This document shows positions 1 through 9,899 of a stretch of DNA of 26,250 nt, piece by piece (position 1 is the stretch's first letter; the number at the start of each line of letters is the position of its first letter). The stretch comes from a virus. Both the position numbers and the translations under genes were made by a program. The DNA lies in the IMG/VR virus record IMGVR_UViG_3300013093_000234, positions 1 to 26,250 of that record, one strand, 5' to 3'. The notes beneath the pieces were generated by a model. It was given only the letters and a program-made list of their open reading frames with translations. It was not told the DNA's origin and did not search any database.

Positions 1-528
1 AATTGTTTTCTGGTTCGCTTCGATATCACGGGCAAGAGCCTGACGGTCTTTTTGCTGCGATTTGCGTACAGCGTTTGCTTTATCGGCACCTTTTTCATCA
101 GTGCTTCGGCCCATGATTTGGTCAACAGCGTCATCCATTTGTTTAATTTGCCGGCGGTCAACTTCGATATTTTCTTTTGCCGTCTTAATTTTCTCATCAT
201 ATATTGCAATCCGACTTTGCACATCACCCGACACCAAGGTCTGGTCACTGTGTGCTTTGCTTAAGAATCCAAAAATACCCAAACTGGTAATAAACATCAG
301 AATAGCCACTGCCACTACTGCATAGGTTTTCATCAGTATGGGCAGGCGAGTCCAGTATTGCTTGACCCAACTTGCGGTTACCAGTTTACCAATTTCTAGG
401 CTAACGCCCATGACCATGATGGGAACGGCTGCAGCACTAAAGATGGCCATCAAGCCCATAACCGAATAATAAATGGCCACCGCACTAATGGTCAGGCCAG
501 AAAGTAATAGTAGTACTGCAAGTATCAT
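1..528 (-). CDS. Membrane-anchored coiled-coil phage protein (3' end off window)
   Basis: An open frame begins with ATG at 528 and stays open for 176 codons to the window edge, so the C-terminus is missing. The N-terminal part holds two or three hydrophobic segments (about residues 1-20, 24-45 and 68-88) and is followed by a charged, Lys/Glu/Gln-rich stretch (about residues 105-176) with heptad-like spacing, typical of a coiled coil. This layout resembles proteins called 'coil containing protein' in T4-like marine phages; the resemblance is from memory and the function is unknown. It has its own strong sigma70-type promoter directly upstream (558-586) and no clear Shine-Dalgarno. Its G+C is visibly higher than that of the adhesin genes to the right. 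An inner-membrane protein with a cytoplasmic or periplasmic coiled-coil tail is inferred. Confidence 0.75.
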   Translation of the reverse strand, partial: MILAVLLLLSGLTISAVAIYYSVMGLMAIFSAAAVPIMVMGVSLEIGKLVTASWVKQYWTRLPILMKTYAVVAVAILMFITSLGIFGFLSKAHSDQTLVSGDVQSRIAIYDEKIKTAKENIEVDRRQIKQMDDAVDQIMGRSTDEKGADKANAVRKSQQKDRQALARDIEANQKTI

Positions 529-557
529 AGTGTGTATTTACGTATTGTTAGATACGA

Positions 558-586
558 ATTATAATACAATAGTTGATAAAAGTCAA
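558..586 (-). promoter_or_regulatory. Sigma70-type promoter TTGACT-N17-TATAAT
   Basis: Read on the minus strand, TTGACT (581-586) and TATAAT (558-563) are separated by exactly 17 nt. The -35 lies just past the stop of the 591-878 gene and the ATG of the membrane protein is at 528. A 5-bp inverted repeat, cgtat/atacg (541-545, 552-556), sits at the expected start of transcription and could be an operator. Confidence 0.75.
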
Positions 587-590
587 TTGA

Positions 591-878
591 TCACACACGG
601 TCTTCTGCCGAAATAGCAATAATTGGTAAACCTGCGTTGCGTTGCATGATGGATAATTCGTTTGATTCTGAGTCACATTCACATGGTGTGCTTCCACAAT
701 CAGTGCAGCCTGATTGGCCAGCAATTTGTTTTAACAATTCAAGTTCTTGTTGCATTGGGCTAACAAATGGTTGTACATTGACTTGTGCATTGTCTTCTAT
801 TTGGTCAGTGTCGGTCACAGGTTCCTGTTGACCGTCTATCAAGTCTGCTAGTTTACGTAGTATTTCTGAAGCGGTCAT
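591..878 (-). CDS. Small phage protein with Cys cluster, 95 aa
   Basis: ATG at 878 gives a 95-residue acidic protein. The N-terminus (MTASEILRKLADLID) is a predicted amphipathic helix of a kind I recall from small proteins of T4-like marine phages. Residues 58-68 hold a compact cysteine group, C-x2-C-x4-C-x-C (CTDCGSTPCEC), which could bind a metal such as zinc. The gene starts 4 nt after the stop of the 883-1095 gene, so the two are probably cotranscribed. The function is unknown and no enzyme motif is seen. The Cys group could also be a structural disulfide/metal clip rather than a catalytic site. Confidence 0.7.
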   Translation of the reverse strand: MTASEILRKLADLIDGQQEPVTDTDQIEDNAQVNVQPFVSPMQQELELLKQIAGQSGCTDCGSTPCECDSESNELSIMQRNAGLPIIAISAEDRV

Positions 879-882
879 AATA

Positions 883-1095
883 TTATTTCCAAGGACGGCC
901 CTTGACTAGGCCTCCAACGTGACTTTGTGTGGTCACCGCGTTACCAGAGTAGACTGTAGGCAACTCTGTGGTATCTAGTGTGTGCCGTGCTCGATAACCT
1001 GTGCCGGCAGCCGCACGTTTTGTTTGCGCCAAGGACAATTTGGCAGCTTGGCGTGCTTGTTTGGTTGCTAGATGTGAGATTCCGTTTTGTGACAT
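883..1095 (-). CDS. Small conserved phage protein, 70 aa
   Basis: ATG at 1095 gives a basic 70-residue protein. Residues 1-30 are Ala/Lys/Arg-rich and predicted helical; the C-terminus contains a short tyrosine/glycine-rich tail (PTVYSGNAV, then GGLVKGRPW). Small proteins with the same ending are, as I recall, common in T4-like marine phages, always without assigned function. It precedes the 591-878 gene by 4 nt. No strong Shine-Dalgarno is present, but a late-promoter-like ATAAATA lies 48 nt upstream (1143-1149). A virion-associated or DNA-associated role would fit its charge but is only a guess. Confidence 0.7.
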   Translation of the reverse strand: MSQNGISHLATKQARQAAKLSLAQTKRAAAGTGYRARHTLDTTELPTVYSGNAVTTQSHVGGLVKGRPWK

Positions 1096-1142
1096 AGTTA
1101 TTTGTTATATAGTAACTGTTGTCTTTTAAATTACTAATAAAG

Positions 1143-1149
1143 TATTTAT
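1143..1149 (-). promoter_or_regulatory. Candidate phage late promoter (CATAAATAC)
   Basis: Minus-strand CATAAATAC matches the NATAAATA late-promoter consensus described for T4-like phages. The same 9-mer occurs in front of the collagen fibre and the tailspike. It lies between the stop at 1154 and the ATG at 1095. Confidence 0.4.
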
Positions 1150-1153
1150 GAAA

Positions 1154-1750
1154 TTATTTAAACTCCATCCAACCTGTTAATATGTACTTAACACCAGTTA
1201 ACGGGGGATTGCCTCGGTGTGCCCAGGGATAATTGGGAGGGAATATAACCAAGCGCCCTTTTCTAGCAGGAACACGACGGGATTGATACAAAAACTCAGT
1301 TTCTCCACCTTCGTCTACATCATTGAGATACAGTATGTACACACCTGTACGTCTACTCATTAGATTACTGCCATCCTCGCTGTGCCAAATGTGGTAGCCA
1401 CCACCGGGGATAGTTTTTTGAAGTTTGTATGTATAAATTGTAGTTGGGCCGTAGTCTTGCAATACGCTGAATCTACCACTATAGTCAGCATAGCATTCAT
1501 CCCAAAATACCTGGTTAAATTCAGACATGTAACCCTGTATATTAGGCCACATAAAATTAATTTCTTGAACACTTATTGGATTTAGGCCTACTGAATCATC
1601 ATTTTTAATTCGTTCAGCTTCGGGTCTAGCAAATGTTCTATTATTGCGTTGACACCATTCAAAATATTCAATTAAATTATCACAAAATTCATCACTGAAA
1701 TAACCGTCGTATATGCCAATGAAATCTTCGATTAATACTTTTTTAGTCAC
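1154..1750 (-). CDS. 2-oxoglutarate/Fe(II)-dependent dioxygenase, prolyl-4-hydroxylase-like
   Basis: The 198-residue product has the iron triad of the 2OG-Fe(II) oxygenase superfamily: H123-x-E125 within an HIWHSED segment and the distal H178 (PWAHRG), with K188 ten residues later as the usual 2-oxoglutarate-binding basic residue (GVKYILTGW). H-x-E instead of the commoner H-x-D is permitted in the family. The fold order (N-terminal helices, then jelly roll) and length match small P4H-like phage proteins. The start is GTG at 1750, supported by AAAGGAAC 5 nt upstream; no in-frame ATG lies earlier. It follows the 1760-2368 dioxygenase by 9 nt and both lie downstream of two collagen-like adhesins. 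The substrate is unknown; hydroxylation of proline or asparagine in the adhesins is inferred from context only. Confidence 0.88.
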   Translation of the reverse strand: MTKKVLIEDFIGIYDGYFSDEFCDNLIEYFEWCQRNNRTFARPEAERIKNDDSVGLNPISVQEINFMWPNIQGYMSEFNQVFWDECYADYSGRFSVLQDYGPTTIYTYKLQKTIPGGGYHIWHSEDGSNLMSRRTGVYILYLNDVDEGGETEFLYQSRRVPARKGRLVIFPPNYPWAHRGNPPLTGVKYILTGWMEFK

Positions 1751-1759
1751 GGTGTTCCT

Positions 1760-2368
1760 TTAAACAAATGCCGGGCCGGTTGCCCATACTACTAAACTTT
1801 TTCTTATTCCAGCAGTAACTGGTGTTACTCTGTGCAAGGTATAACTAGGAAATGCAGCTATTATACCTCTTTCTTTTACTACCTGTTGTGGGGTCGAACT
1901 TGTCATTATTTCTAAGTCGCCACCCTCGTAATCCGCAGGATCACTTAATTGTAATACCAAACTAAATTTCCTAGGTGGCATCCCATCAATAGTTACTCCA
2001 CTGTCTAGATGCCAGGTGTAATGTCCATTTGATTCAGAATTATAAACAGTATATTGTAAATCTTCATTGAATCCGTGAAGATTAAATCTGTAAAATTGAC
2101 CATTTAATTGTCTTGCTACATAAGCAAGTCTGTCGTATATCCAACTGGTATCGTTATCGTATTGAATCCAAGAATTAGTAGATTCTCTAATTGCCGATAT
2201 ATCATCGTCGGGTGTACCACCACCAATTGATGCTTTCATTTTTTCAAGTGAATCGCCATACTCAATTATTTTATCTAATTCGTCTGGCGTAAAAGCATTT
2301 CGCCATGTAACAAATGGGTGTTCAGATATTCCAAATGTAGGAGATGGTAAGAAAGGATAATTTGACAT
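1760..2368 (-). CDS. 2-oxoglutarate/Fe(II)-dependent dioxygenase, PiuC/PKHD-like
   Basis: The 202-residue product carries H120-x-D122 (HYTWHLDSG), distal H179 (SYTLHRVTPV) and R189 (GIRKSLVVW), the iron ligands and the 2-oxoglutarate-binding arginine. The phrase 'HRVTPV..G.R.S...W' is typical of the PiuC/PKHX subgroup, which is related to but distinct from the animal P4H subgroup. ATG at 2368 has AAAGGAT just upstream. It is 14 nt after the stop of the Gly-rich adhesin and 9 nt before the second dioxygenase, so all are probably on one transcript. The two dioxygenases share little sequence beyond the active site, so a recent tandem duplication is unlikely. The substrate is not known. Confidence 0.92.
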   Translation of the reverse strand: MSNYPFLPSPTFGISEHPFVTWRNAFTPDELDKIIEYGDSLEKMKASIGGGTPDDDISAIRESTNSWIQYDNDTSWIYDRLAYVARQLNGQFYRFNLHGFNEDLQYTVYNSESNGHYTWHLDSGVTIDGMPPRKFSLVLQLSDPADYEGGDLEIMTSSTPQQVVKERGIIAAFPSYTLHRVTPVTAGIRKSLVVWATGPAFV

Positions 2369-2382
2369 ATCCTTTACTTATA

Positions 2383-3960
2383 TTACTGTCGATTCCAGGA
2401 AATATTTACTTGGCCATTATATCCGCCACCGGTGCCAACAGTTACAGGAATATTAGTTCTTGAAATAGCTTTTGGACCTAACGTAACATTGTATGAATTA
2501 AATCCATATAATGACGAAGCTGGAGTTCCTGGGTTACCACTATTGCCATATTGCCCCGGCCATGTGCTTGGCGCAGGCCCTGGAGATCCATTGGTTGCAC
2601 CATATCCAGGATTACCAGCGGCTCCGGGATTACCAGCATTTCCAGCTGCTCCGGCATTGCCTGGACTACCACTATTGCCGGGGTTACCATTATTTCCGTA
2701 AGAACCCCCATTACCGCCGGGTCCACCAGCTGGATAATCCACATTTATCTGACTAGCACCTTGCAACCAGTATACTACTGTACCACCATTACCGCCAGGT
2801 CCACCATTACCGCCACTAGTGGCTCCAGAATTTCCTGGATTGCCGGCATTGCCTGATACCCCTGCTATAGTATAACCAGGACCTGGATAAGGTGTATCTG
2901 GTGCCGCGCCACTGTATGCTTGTGGACCGTAGGTAGTTTGTGCTGCCCCGCCGCCATTGCCACCTGCTCCGCCATTGCCACCTGAGCCAGGATTACCGCC
3001 TGCTCCGCCATAGCCGATAGTCCCTGGGTTACCAGCATTACCGCTACCACCTTGATTTCCAGCGTTTCCGGCAGCTCCGTAGTTACCGTATGCACCACCG
3101 GGTCCTCCAACACCAGCATTGCCGCCAGTTCCGCCAGGAGCAAATTGTGCACTCCATGAAGCTAAATTTCCTAGGCTAGTAGGATTTGCTGATGTGCCAG
3201 CTGAGCCAGGATTTCCAGCATTGCCAGCAGATCCGGAATTGCCATTTACATAATTATAATTCCCGTGTGCACCTGGATTACCGGAATTTCCTGGACTACC
3301 ACTATTGCCTGACCCTGCACCATAACCGTTAGATCCTGTATTCCCAGCAATCAAACCTGCAGGACCCGGGCCGCCAGCATTACCTGAGCTGCCGGCATTG
3401 CCTACATATAAACCTATTGATGGTGTTCCAGGAAAACCGGTCGGAATATATGCAATTAGGTTAACTGTTCCGCCGGCGCCGCCATTGCCAGGTGCACCAC
3501 CATACGCAGGATATGTACCGGGATTTGCTGGGTTGCCTGCGCTTCCATTATTAGCCAATGGTGATTCTAACCAGTAAATAGCATTGTAACTGTTACCGCC
3601 ACCTAGCTCTTCACCAGGATCACCAGCGGATCCACCACCACCGCCACCTGATCCTGCATATTGACCGGCATTGCCAGCATTACCTGAGCTTCCAGGATTT
3701 CCGGCTGCTCCGGCATTGCCTCCTGCTCCGCCAGTACCACCCGGGCCATTGGTACCAGTATTACCAGCTTGACCAGCATTGCCAGCAGACCCCGGATTTC
3801 CAGAATTGCCAGTGGAACCAGGATTACTAATACCTGCCATACCTGTTGCAGTAGCAGTTTTAACACCAAAAGGTTGTAAAAAATTTCCACTGGTATTAAA
3901 TGTCACTGACCCAGCTGGTCTAATTGTTCTACGTAGCGCCGATCTAAATCCTACTGGCAT
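2383..3960 (-). CDS. Glycine/asparagine-rich collagen-like tail adhesin
   Basis: The 525-residue protein has a short N-terminal domain (residues 1-45), then about 440 residues dominated by Gly-X-Y triplets such as GNA, GNP, GSA and GGA, interrupted by short Tyr/Trp-containing loops, and a C-terminal segment (about 484-525) ending in a beta-rich VTVGTGGG...ISW motif. Pro is often in the Y position (GNP), unlike the 1126-residue neighbour where Pro is in X (GPT). Gly-rich distal adhesins of this general type, with polyglycine-II sandwiches exposing variable loops, are known from T-even phages (gp38-like); relationship to these is inferred from composition, not alignment. ATG at 3960, 5 nt after the stop of the upstream gene. 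Likely a host-recognition tip. Confidence 0.8.
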   Translation of the reverse strand: MPVGFRSALRRTIRPAGSVTFNTSGNFLQPFGVKTATATGMAGISNPGSTGNSGNPGSAGNAGQAGNTGTNGPGGTGGAGGNAGAAGNPGSSGNAGNAGQYAGSGGGGGGSAGDPGEELGGGNSYNAIYWLESPLANNGSAGNPANPGTYPAYGGAPGNGGAGGTVNLIAYIPTGFPGTPSIGLYVGNAGSSGNAGGPGPAGLIAGNTGSNGYGAGSGNSGSPGNSGNPGAHGNYNYVNGNSGSAGNAGNPGSAGTSANPTSLGNLASWSAQFAPGGTGGNAGVGGPGGAYGNYGAAGNAGNQGGSGNAGNPGTIGYGGAGGNPGSGGNGGAGGNGGGAAQTTYGPQAYSGAAPDTPYPGPGYTIAGVSGNAGNPGNSGATSGGNGGPGGNGGTVVYWLQGASQINVDYPAGGPGGNGGSYGNNGNPGNSGSPGNAGAAGNAGNPGAAGNPGYGATNGSPGPAPSTWPGQYGNSGNPGTPASSLYGFNSYNVTLGPKAISRTNIPVTVGTGGGYNGQVNISWNRQ

Positions 3961-3965
3961 GTTGT

Positions 3966-4298
3966 TTAAGATCCTGAGTTAGTACTTTGATATGTAGTTA
4001 AGAAATCACTGGCTTGTATAGCCGATAAAGTTTGGAACCATTTTTTCGGATATTGACTTGGTGGTAAATCATTATGTATTTCAGTATATACTATAATAGG
4101 AAAATCTGTGATATTAGAGCCGGGCCACCATGAGTTTAATGCTTTAAATATATCAGGGTGTTGCGAATCATCACCGTAAAATAATAATGTGTATTTGATA
4201 TTGTTTGCGACTAACCATTTTTTTATATTATTAGCTTCCGTTGCGCCGTCTGTAATACCAGCGTATAAAAAAACATCGTCTATTTTTGTTATTGCCAT
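3966..4298 (-). CDS. Thioredoxin-fold-like protein without cysteines, 110 aa
   Basis: The start is ATG at 4298, with AGGAGA about 9 nt upstream. The order beta (DVFLYAG), helix (NNIKKWLVANN), beta (YTLLFYGDD), helix, then DFPIIVYTE resembles glutaredoxin/thioredoxin, the last segment matching the position of the cis-proline strand. There is no cysteine anywhere in the protein, so it cannot be a thiol oxidoreductase. It lies between two long adhesin genes (15-nt and 5-nt gaps). It might be a structural or assembly protein of the fibre. The fold assignment is inference from pattern only; the alternative is an unrelated small alpha/beta protein. Confidence 0.65.
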   Translation of the reverse strand: MAITKIDDVFLYAGITDGATEANNIKKWLVANNIKYTLLFYGDDSQHPDIFKALNSWWPGSNITDFPIIVYTEIHNDLPPSQYPKKWFQTLSAIQASDFLTTYQSTNSGS

Positions 4299-4313
4299 TT
4301 TAATTTTTCTCCT

Positions 4314-7694
<3,381 letters not shown>

Positions 7695-7714
7695 ATTTAT
7701 ACCCTATTATAAGG

Positions 7715-7721
7715 TATTTAT
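7715..7721 (-). promoter_or_regulatory. Candidate phage late promoter (CATAAATAC)
   Basis: Minus-strand CATAAATAC lies 21 nt before the collagen-fibre ATG, in the 42-nt gap after uvsE. It fits the NATAAATA late-promoter consensus of T4-like phages. A small inverted repeat, atacc/ggtat (7699-7703, 7713-7717), overlaps it. Confidence 0.5.
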
Positions 7722-7736
7722 GAGAAGAAAAATCTA

Positions 7737-8753
7737 TTAGGCTAATGTTTGACTGTACAAATCAAAACTGGCTAGATTCTTGGCCTTGCTTTCGCACATG
7801 ATATCAAACTGGTCCCAAAATCCTAATGCCCACTGGTTAACTGGCAAATTCCAGTAAAAGTTACTGTGTGCACGTAGTTTGGCTTTTTTATAACCAGATT
7901 CTAATAGTAAACGATGGTCAGGCATTACTGTGTGATCGTGATCCACAAGTACATCTTCACGACTGACGCTGTAATGCATAGTGGGACGCAGACCGCGCCA
8001 GCTATCAACCACCTGTCGGACTCGACTATCTTGCGGGTTGATGTATTCGCCTTCTCGGATCCAATGGTGATGAATGTCCAAAACAATAGGAAGTATGTCG
8101 GTAAGTTCAAGACAATCATTTAGACCCCATGCGTTTTCTTCGTTTTCGATAGTGATACAGTTGCGGGCTTCAGGCGATAAGCGTTGGTAAGCCAACCTGA
8201 TGCCTTCGGGACCTTGACGGCCTGCGATGTGTACGTTGATTTTAAAGTCTTGGAAACTTCTGCCAAATCCCATCCAACGGGCCATTGTTGCATGATACTC
8301 AAACTCCTCTATACTACGGTTGACGATGTCTGGATTATCACTAGCAAGAACTGTAAACTGGCCAGGATGAAAACTAAGTCTAACATTATGTAAGCGAGCA
8401 ATATCTCCCACTTGCTGGAAATGGGTTTCGCAGTACGCAATAACGTCAGGACGTCGCCAAAAATAATGCCAGTCATTGTGAGTGTAGCAAGGCAACACAT
8501 CACTACCAATACGTACCATGCGTAAATGTTCATTTAAAGTACTAACTCTTTCTACAAGTCGACGAACTGATTCGATGTTACCGACCATTAGGTCCCACAG
8601 TCGTTGTTCAGCCGCATCGCGTGTTTGACGATTAAGCCACGCCACAGTTGTAGTCCCGCAATTAAATTCTCGTGCGGTATCTTTTTGTTTAATACCGTTG
8701 ATCTGTGATGGACCGTCGATCCATTTACAAGCGAAGCCAATTCGTTTAGTCAT
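7737..8753 (-). CDS. uvsE: UV damage endonuclease UvsE/UvdE
   Basis: The 338-residue product has the family opening (RIGFACKW) and the TIM-barrel metal-site signatures: H129 in LSFHPGQF, H175 in NVHIAG, E203 in ITIENEE, D226 and H228-H230 in PIVLDIHHHW, and H260/E266 in HYSVSRE. The enzyme nicks DNA 5' to UV photoproducts and starts repair independently of photolyase; in a phage it would protect genomes exposed to sunlight. The lysine that is carboxylated in the Thermus enzyme would be expected two residues before H260, but T258 stands there; this alignment is from memory. ATG at 8753 is only 5 nt from the -10 of its promoter (8759-8787), so the message may be leaderless. No Shine-Dalgarno is seen. 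Confidence 0.93.
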   Translation of the reverse strand: MTKRIGFACKWIDGPSQINGIKQKDTAREFNCGTTTVAWLNRQTRDAAEQRLWDLMVGNIESVRRLVERVSTLNEHLRMVRIGSDVLPCYTHNDWHYFWRRPDVIAYCETHFQQVGDIARLHNVRLSFHPGQFTVLASDNPDIVNRSIEEFEYHATMARWMGFGRSFQDFKINVHIAGRQGPEGIRLAYQRLSPEARNCITIENEENAWGLNDCLELTDILPIVLDIHHHWIREGEYINPQDSRVRQVVDSWRGLRPTMHYSVSREDVLVDHDHTVMPDHRLLLESGYKKAKLRAHSNFYWNLPVNQWALGFWDQFDIMCESKAKNLASFDLYSQTLA

Positions 8754-8758
8754 GTGTT

Positions 8759-8787
8759 ATTATAGTAGTATATTATTTTCAATGCAA
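8759..8787 (-). promoter_or_regulatory. Sigma70-type promoter TTGCAT-N17-TATAAT for uvsE
   Basis: TTGCAT (8782-8787) and TATAAT (8759-8764) on the minus strand are 17 nt apart. The -35 abuts the stop of the preceding gene, and only 5 nt separate the -10 from the uvsE ATG. Confidence 0.65.
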
Positions 8788-8961
8788 TCATTTTTTCGAT
8801 TTAATTGCATTTATAATTGATTTGGCTTCCCGAAACTCAGATGCTTCAACCATTAATTCGAGCATTGCTTCTTGTTGTTGTGCTAGACTTCTGGCAAATT
8901 TATTAAAAGTTTCTTTGTCAAAAGGTACTGTTACTGTATATATTTGTTTTTTATCGTTCAT
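8788..8961 (-). CDS. Small hypothetical protein, 57 aa
   Basis: ATG at 8961 overlaps the TGA of the upstream 37-residue ORF (ATGA, 8958-8961), which argues for coupled translation and fixes this start over a TTG at 9075 that would extend it through the membrane ORF in another frame. The product is charged: a short beta-like N-terminus (IYTVTVPFD) followed by a long predicted helix rich in Gln, Glu and Lys and ending in KSKK. It could be a small helical or DNA-binding accessory protein, but I recognise no family. It ends next to the uvsE promoter. Confidence 0.65.
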   Translation of the reverse strand: MNDKKQIYTVTVPFDKETFNKFARSLAQQQEAMLELMVEASEFREAKSIINAIKSKK

Positions 8962-9071
8962 AATCCTAGACTCGCTAACCAGTATCCAAGCATAATTAAC
9001 GTTATGCCCGAGGATACCAAGAACACACAAGAAATTAACAATAGAAGAGGTATTAAAGAGTCCTGCTTCAT
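8958..9071 (-). CDS. 37-aa single-span membrane protein
   Basis: ATG at 9071 is preceded by GGAGG with a 5-nt spacer, the best Shine-Dalgarno of this cluster. The 37 codons give MKQDS, a hydrophobic stretch of about 23 residues (6-29, Leu/Ile/Val-rich) and a short YWLASLGL tail, that is, a one-pass inner-membrane peptide. It starts 1 nt after the stop of the 9072-9287 gene and overlaps the next ATG by 4 nt, so it is embedded in an operon. Small membrane proteins of this kind in phages are often lysis (holin/spanin-like) or superinfection proteins, but nothing specific supports either here. Confidence 0.65.
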   Translation of the reverse strand: MKQDSLIPLLLLISCVFLVSSGITLIMLGYWLASLGL

Positions 9072-9287
9072 TCAAGCCTCCATAATTTCTGTAATTTTAT
9101 CAACTCGCATGCCAATGAGATTTTCATGTGTTGCACAAAGACGAACTGTGGTACGATTGGTTTGAATGTCGATCCAAGGTACTGTATGGTTGTGTCCGTT
9201 TTCGCTCAGCACAATATCTACAATGGTACCTTCTAAATGCCCTGCGGCACTGGACCAAGTAACGCGATCACCGATAGTTAATTTCAT
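9072..9287 (-). CDS. Small beta-rich hypothetical protein, 71 aa
   Basis: ATG at 9287 has AAGGAG upstream. The sequence (KLTIGDRVTWSSAAGHLEG, then IVDIVLS) reads like a small SH3-like or KOW-type barrel: a strand, a 'G-x-V-x-W' turn and alternating hydrophobic residues. Proteins starting like this are known in bacteria and phages without a clear function. It follows the 9297-9563 gene by 9 nt and precedes the 37-residue membrane ORF by no gap. RNA or protein binding is plausible from the fold guess only. Confidence 0.65.
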   Translation of the reverse strand: MKLTIGDRVTWSSAAGHLEGTIVDIVLSENGHNHTVPWIDIQTNRTTVRLCATHENLIGMRVDKITEIMEA

Positions 9288-9296
9288 ATCAGCTCC

Positions 9297-9563
9297 TTAA
9301 GCAGCGACAGATTGGTTACGTTTTTCGTCCATCATTTCAAACAAGATGAACTTGGCAATGTTCAAATTACAACGGATCAACTCATCAGTAAATGGTGATC
9401 CGATTGTGGGATTCTTCATTGCAATCATTTCTTGGCAGTCGCTCATAATGCCAGCAACAACCATTTCAAGACCTGAACACTTTGCAGTGATACTATTCAT
9501 GTATTGATCACGAATTTGTTGCTCTGTCATTCCGTACATTTTAATTTCGTTTGCGTTCGACAT
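9297..9563 (-). CDS. Small hypothetical protein, 88 aa (MSNAN leader)
   Basis: I place the start at ATG 9563, which has AAAAAGGAG 7-8 nt upstream and lies 30 nt below a TATAAT. A longer frame to 9626 would start inside the promoter, so it is rejected. The product begins MSNANEIKMYGMTEQQIRDQY and is predicted largely helical, with two cysteines (in TAKCSG and MSDCQE) and a third in IRCNL. It heads a four-gene operon (9563, 9287, 9071, 8961). Its first five residues and its leader are nearly identical to those of the gene at 9657-9806. The function is unknown. Confidence 0.7.
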   Translation of the reverse strand: MSNANEIKMYGMTEQQIRDQYMNSITAKCSGLEMVVAGIMSDCQEMIAMKNPTIGSPFTDELIRCNLNIAKFILFEMMDEKRNQSVAA

Positions 9564-9593
9564 CGTTAACTCCTTTTTGCTTAACATGTAGTT

Positions 9594-9622
9594 ATTATAA
9601 CCGATTTTGTGTTTTTGGACAA
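9594..9622 (-). promoter_or_regulatory. Sigma70-type promoter TTGTCC-N17-TATAAT
   Basis: TTGTCC (9617-9622) and TATAAT (9594-9599) on the minus strand are 17 nt apart; the ATG follows 30 nt after the -10. A TGTTG/CAACA hairpin (9631-9648) lies 8 nt upstream of the -35, the same arrangement as at 9837-9891. Confidence 0.75.
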
Positions 9623-9630
9623 CCAAAAAG

Positions 9631-9648
9631 TGTTGTTTTTTAGCAACA
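9631..9648 (-). terminator. Short hairpin TGTTG/CAACA followed by CTTTTT
   Basis: Arms 9631-9635 and 9644-9648 pair over an 8-nt A-rich loop; on the minus strand CTTTTTGG follows. It lies 8 nt after the stop of the 9657-9806 gene, as a weak terminator would, and also 8 nt before the next -35, so an operator role is possible. Confidence 0.4.
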
Positions 9649-9656
9649 ATTAGGAT

Positions 9657-9806
9657 TTATGCTACTACTTCTAAAATAACATCATCGTAATTTTGTGCAA
9701 TCCACTCTTTATAAATTGCTTTGGCTTGATTTAAATCATTGCCTTCATAATCGGCTACCCCGCCCACCCAAACAATAAATTTGCTGACGTTATTTGCGTT
9801 TGACAT
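9657..9806 (-). CDS. 49-aa hypothetical protein (MSNAN leader)
   Basis: ATG at 9806 has AAAAAGGAG upstream and a strong promoter 30 nt before it. The 49-residue product starts MSNANNVSKFIVWVGG and ends in an acidic/hydrophobic DDVILEVVA strand; the middle is a Glu/Lys helix (NQAKAIYKEWIAQ). The strand-helix-strand pattern suggests a very small alpha/beta protein. It is a one-gene unit between two hairpins. The MSNAN start and leader are shared with the 9297-9563 gene, though the rest of the proteins differ. No function can be assigned. Confidence 0.7.
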   Translation of the reverse strand: MSNANNVSKFIVWVGGVADYEGNDLNQAKAIYKEWIAQNYDDVILEVVA

Positions 9807-9836
9807 CTTTAACTCCTTTTTAATTACTATACAAGT

Positions 9837-9865
9837 ATTATAGAAAATACCCCATTTTGGGTCAA
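9837..9865 (-). promoter_or_regulatory. Sigma70-type promoter TTGACC-N17-TATAAT
   Basis: TTGACC (9860-9865) and TATAAT (9837-9842) on the minus strand have a 17-nt spacer, close to the sigma70 optimum. The controlled ATG is at 9806, 30 nt after the -10. Confidence 0.8.
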
Positions 9866-9899
9866 CTAAACGATGTTGTTTTTATGCAACACCGTTTAG
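9866..9899 (-). terminator. Hairpin at the end of the 9896-10090 gene
   Basis: Outer arms ctaaacg (9866-9872) and cgtttag (9893-9899) plus inner arms tgttg/caaca (9874-9878, 9887-9891) form a 12-bp stem with one mismatch and an 8-nt loop. It includes the stop codon of the upstream gene. No U-tract follows, so it may instead be an operator or RNA-stabilising hairpin. Confidence 0.45.

Noticed and set aside
52-325. Plus-strand frames at the left edge
   Set aside because: They lie antisense to the long open membrane/coiled-coil frame and have no Shine-Dalgarno or plausible composition.
8962-9075. TTG start extending the 57-residue gene to 95 residues
   Set aside because: The ATG at 8961 is coupled to the 37-residue ORF, which has the better ribosome site; the extension would be an out-of-frame reading of the membrane peptide.
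9564-9626. Longer N-terminus for the 88-residue gene
   Set aside because: The extra start lies above the -10 element, so it would not be transcribed from this promoter; the MSNAN start has AAGGAG.
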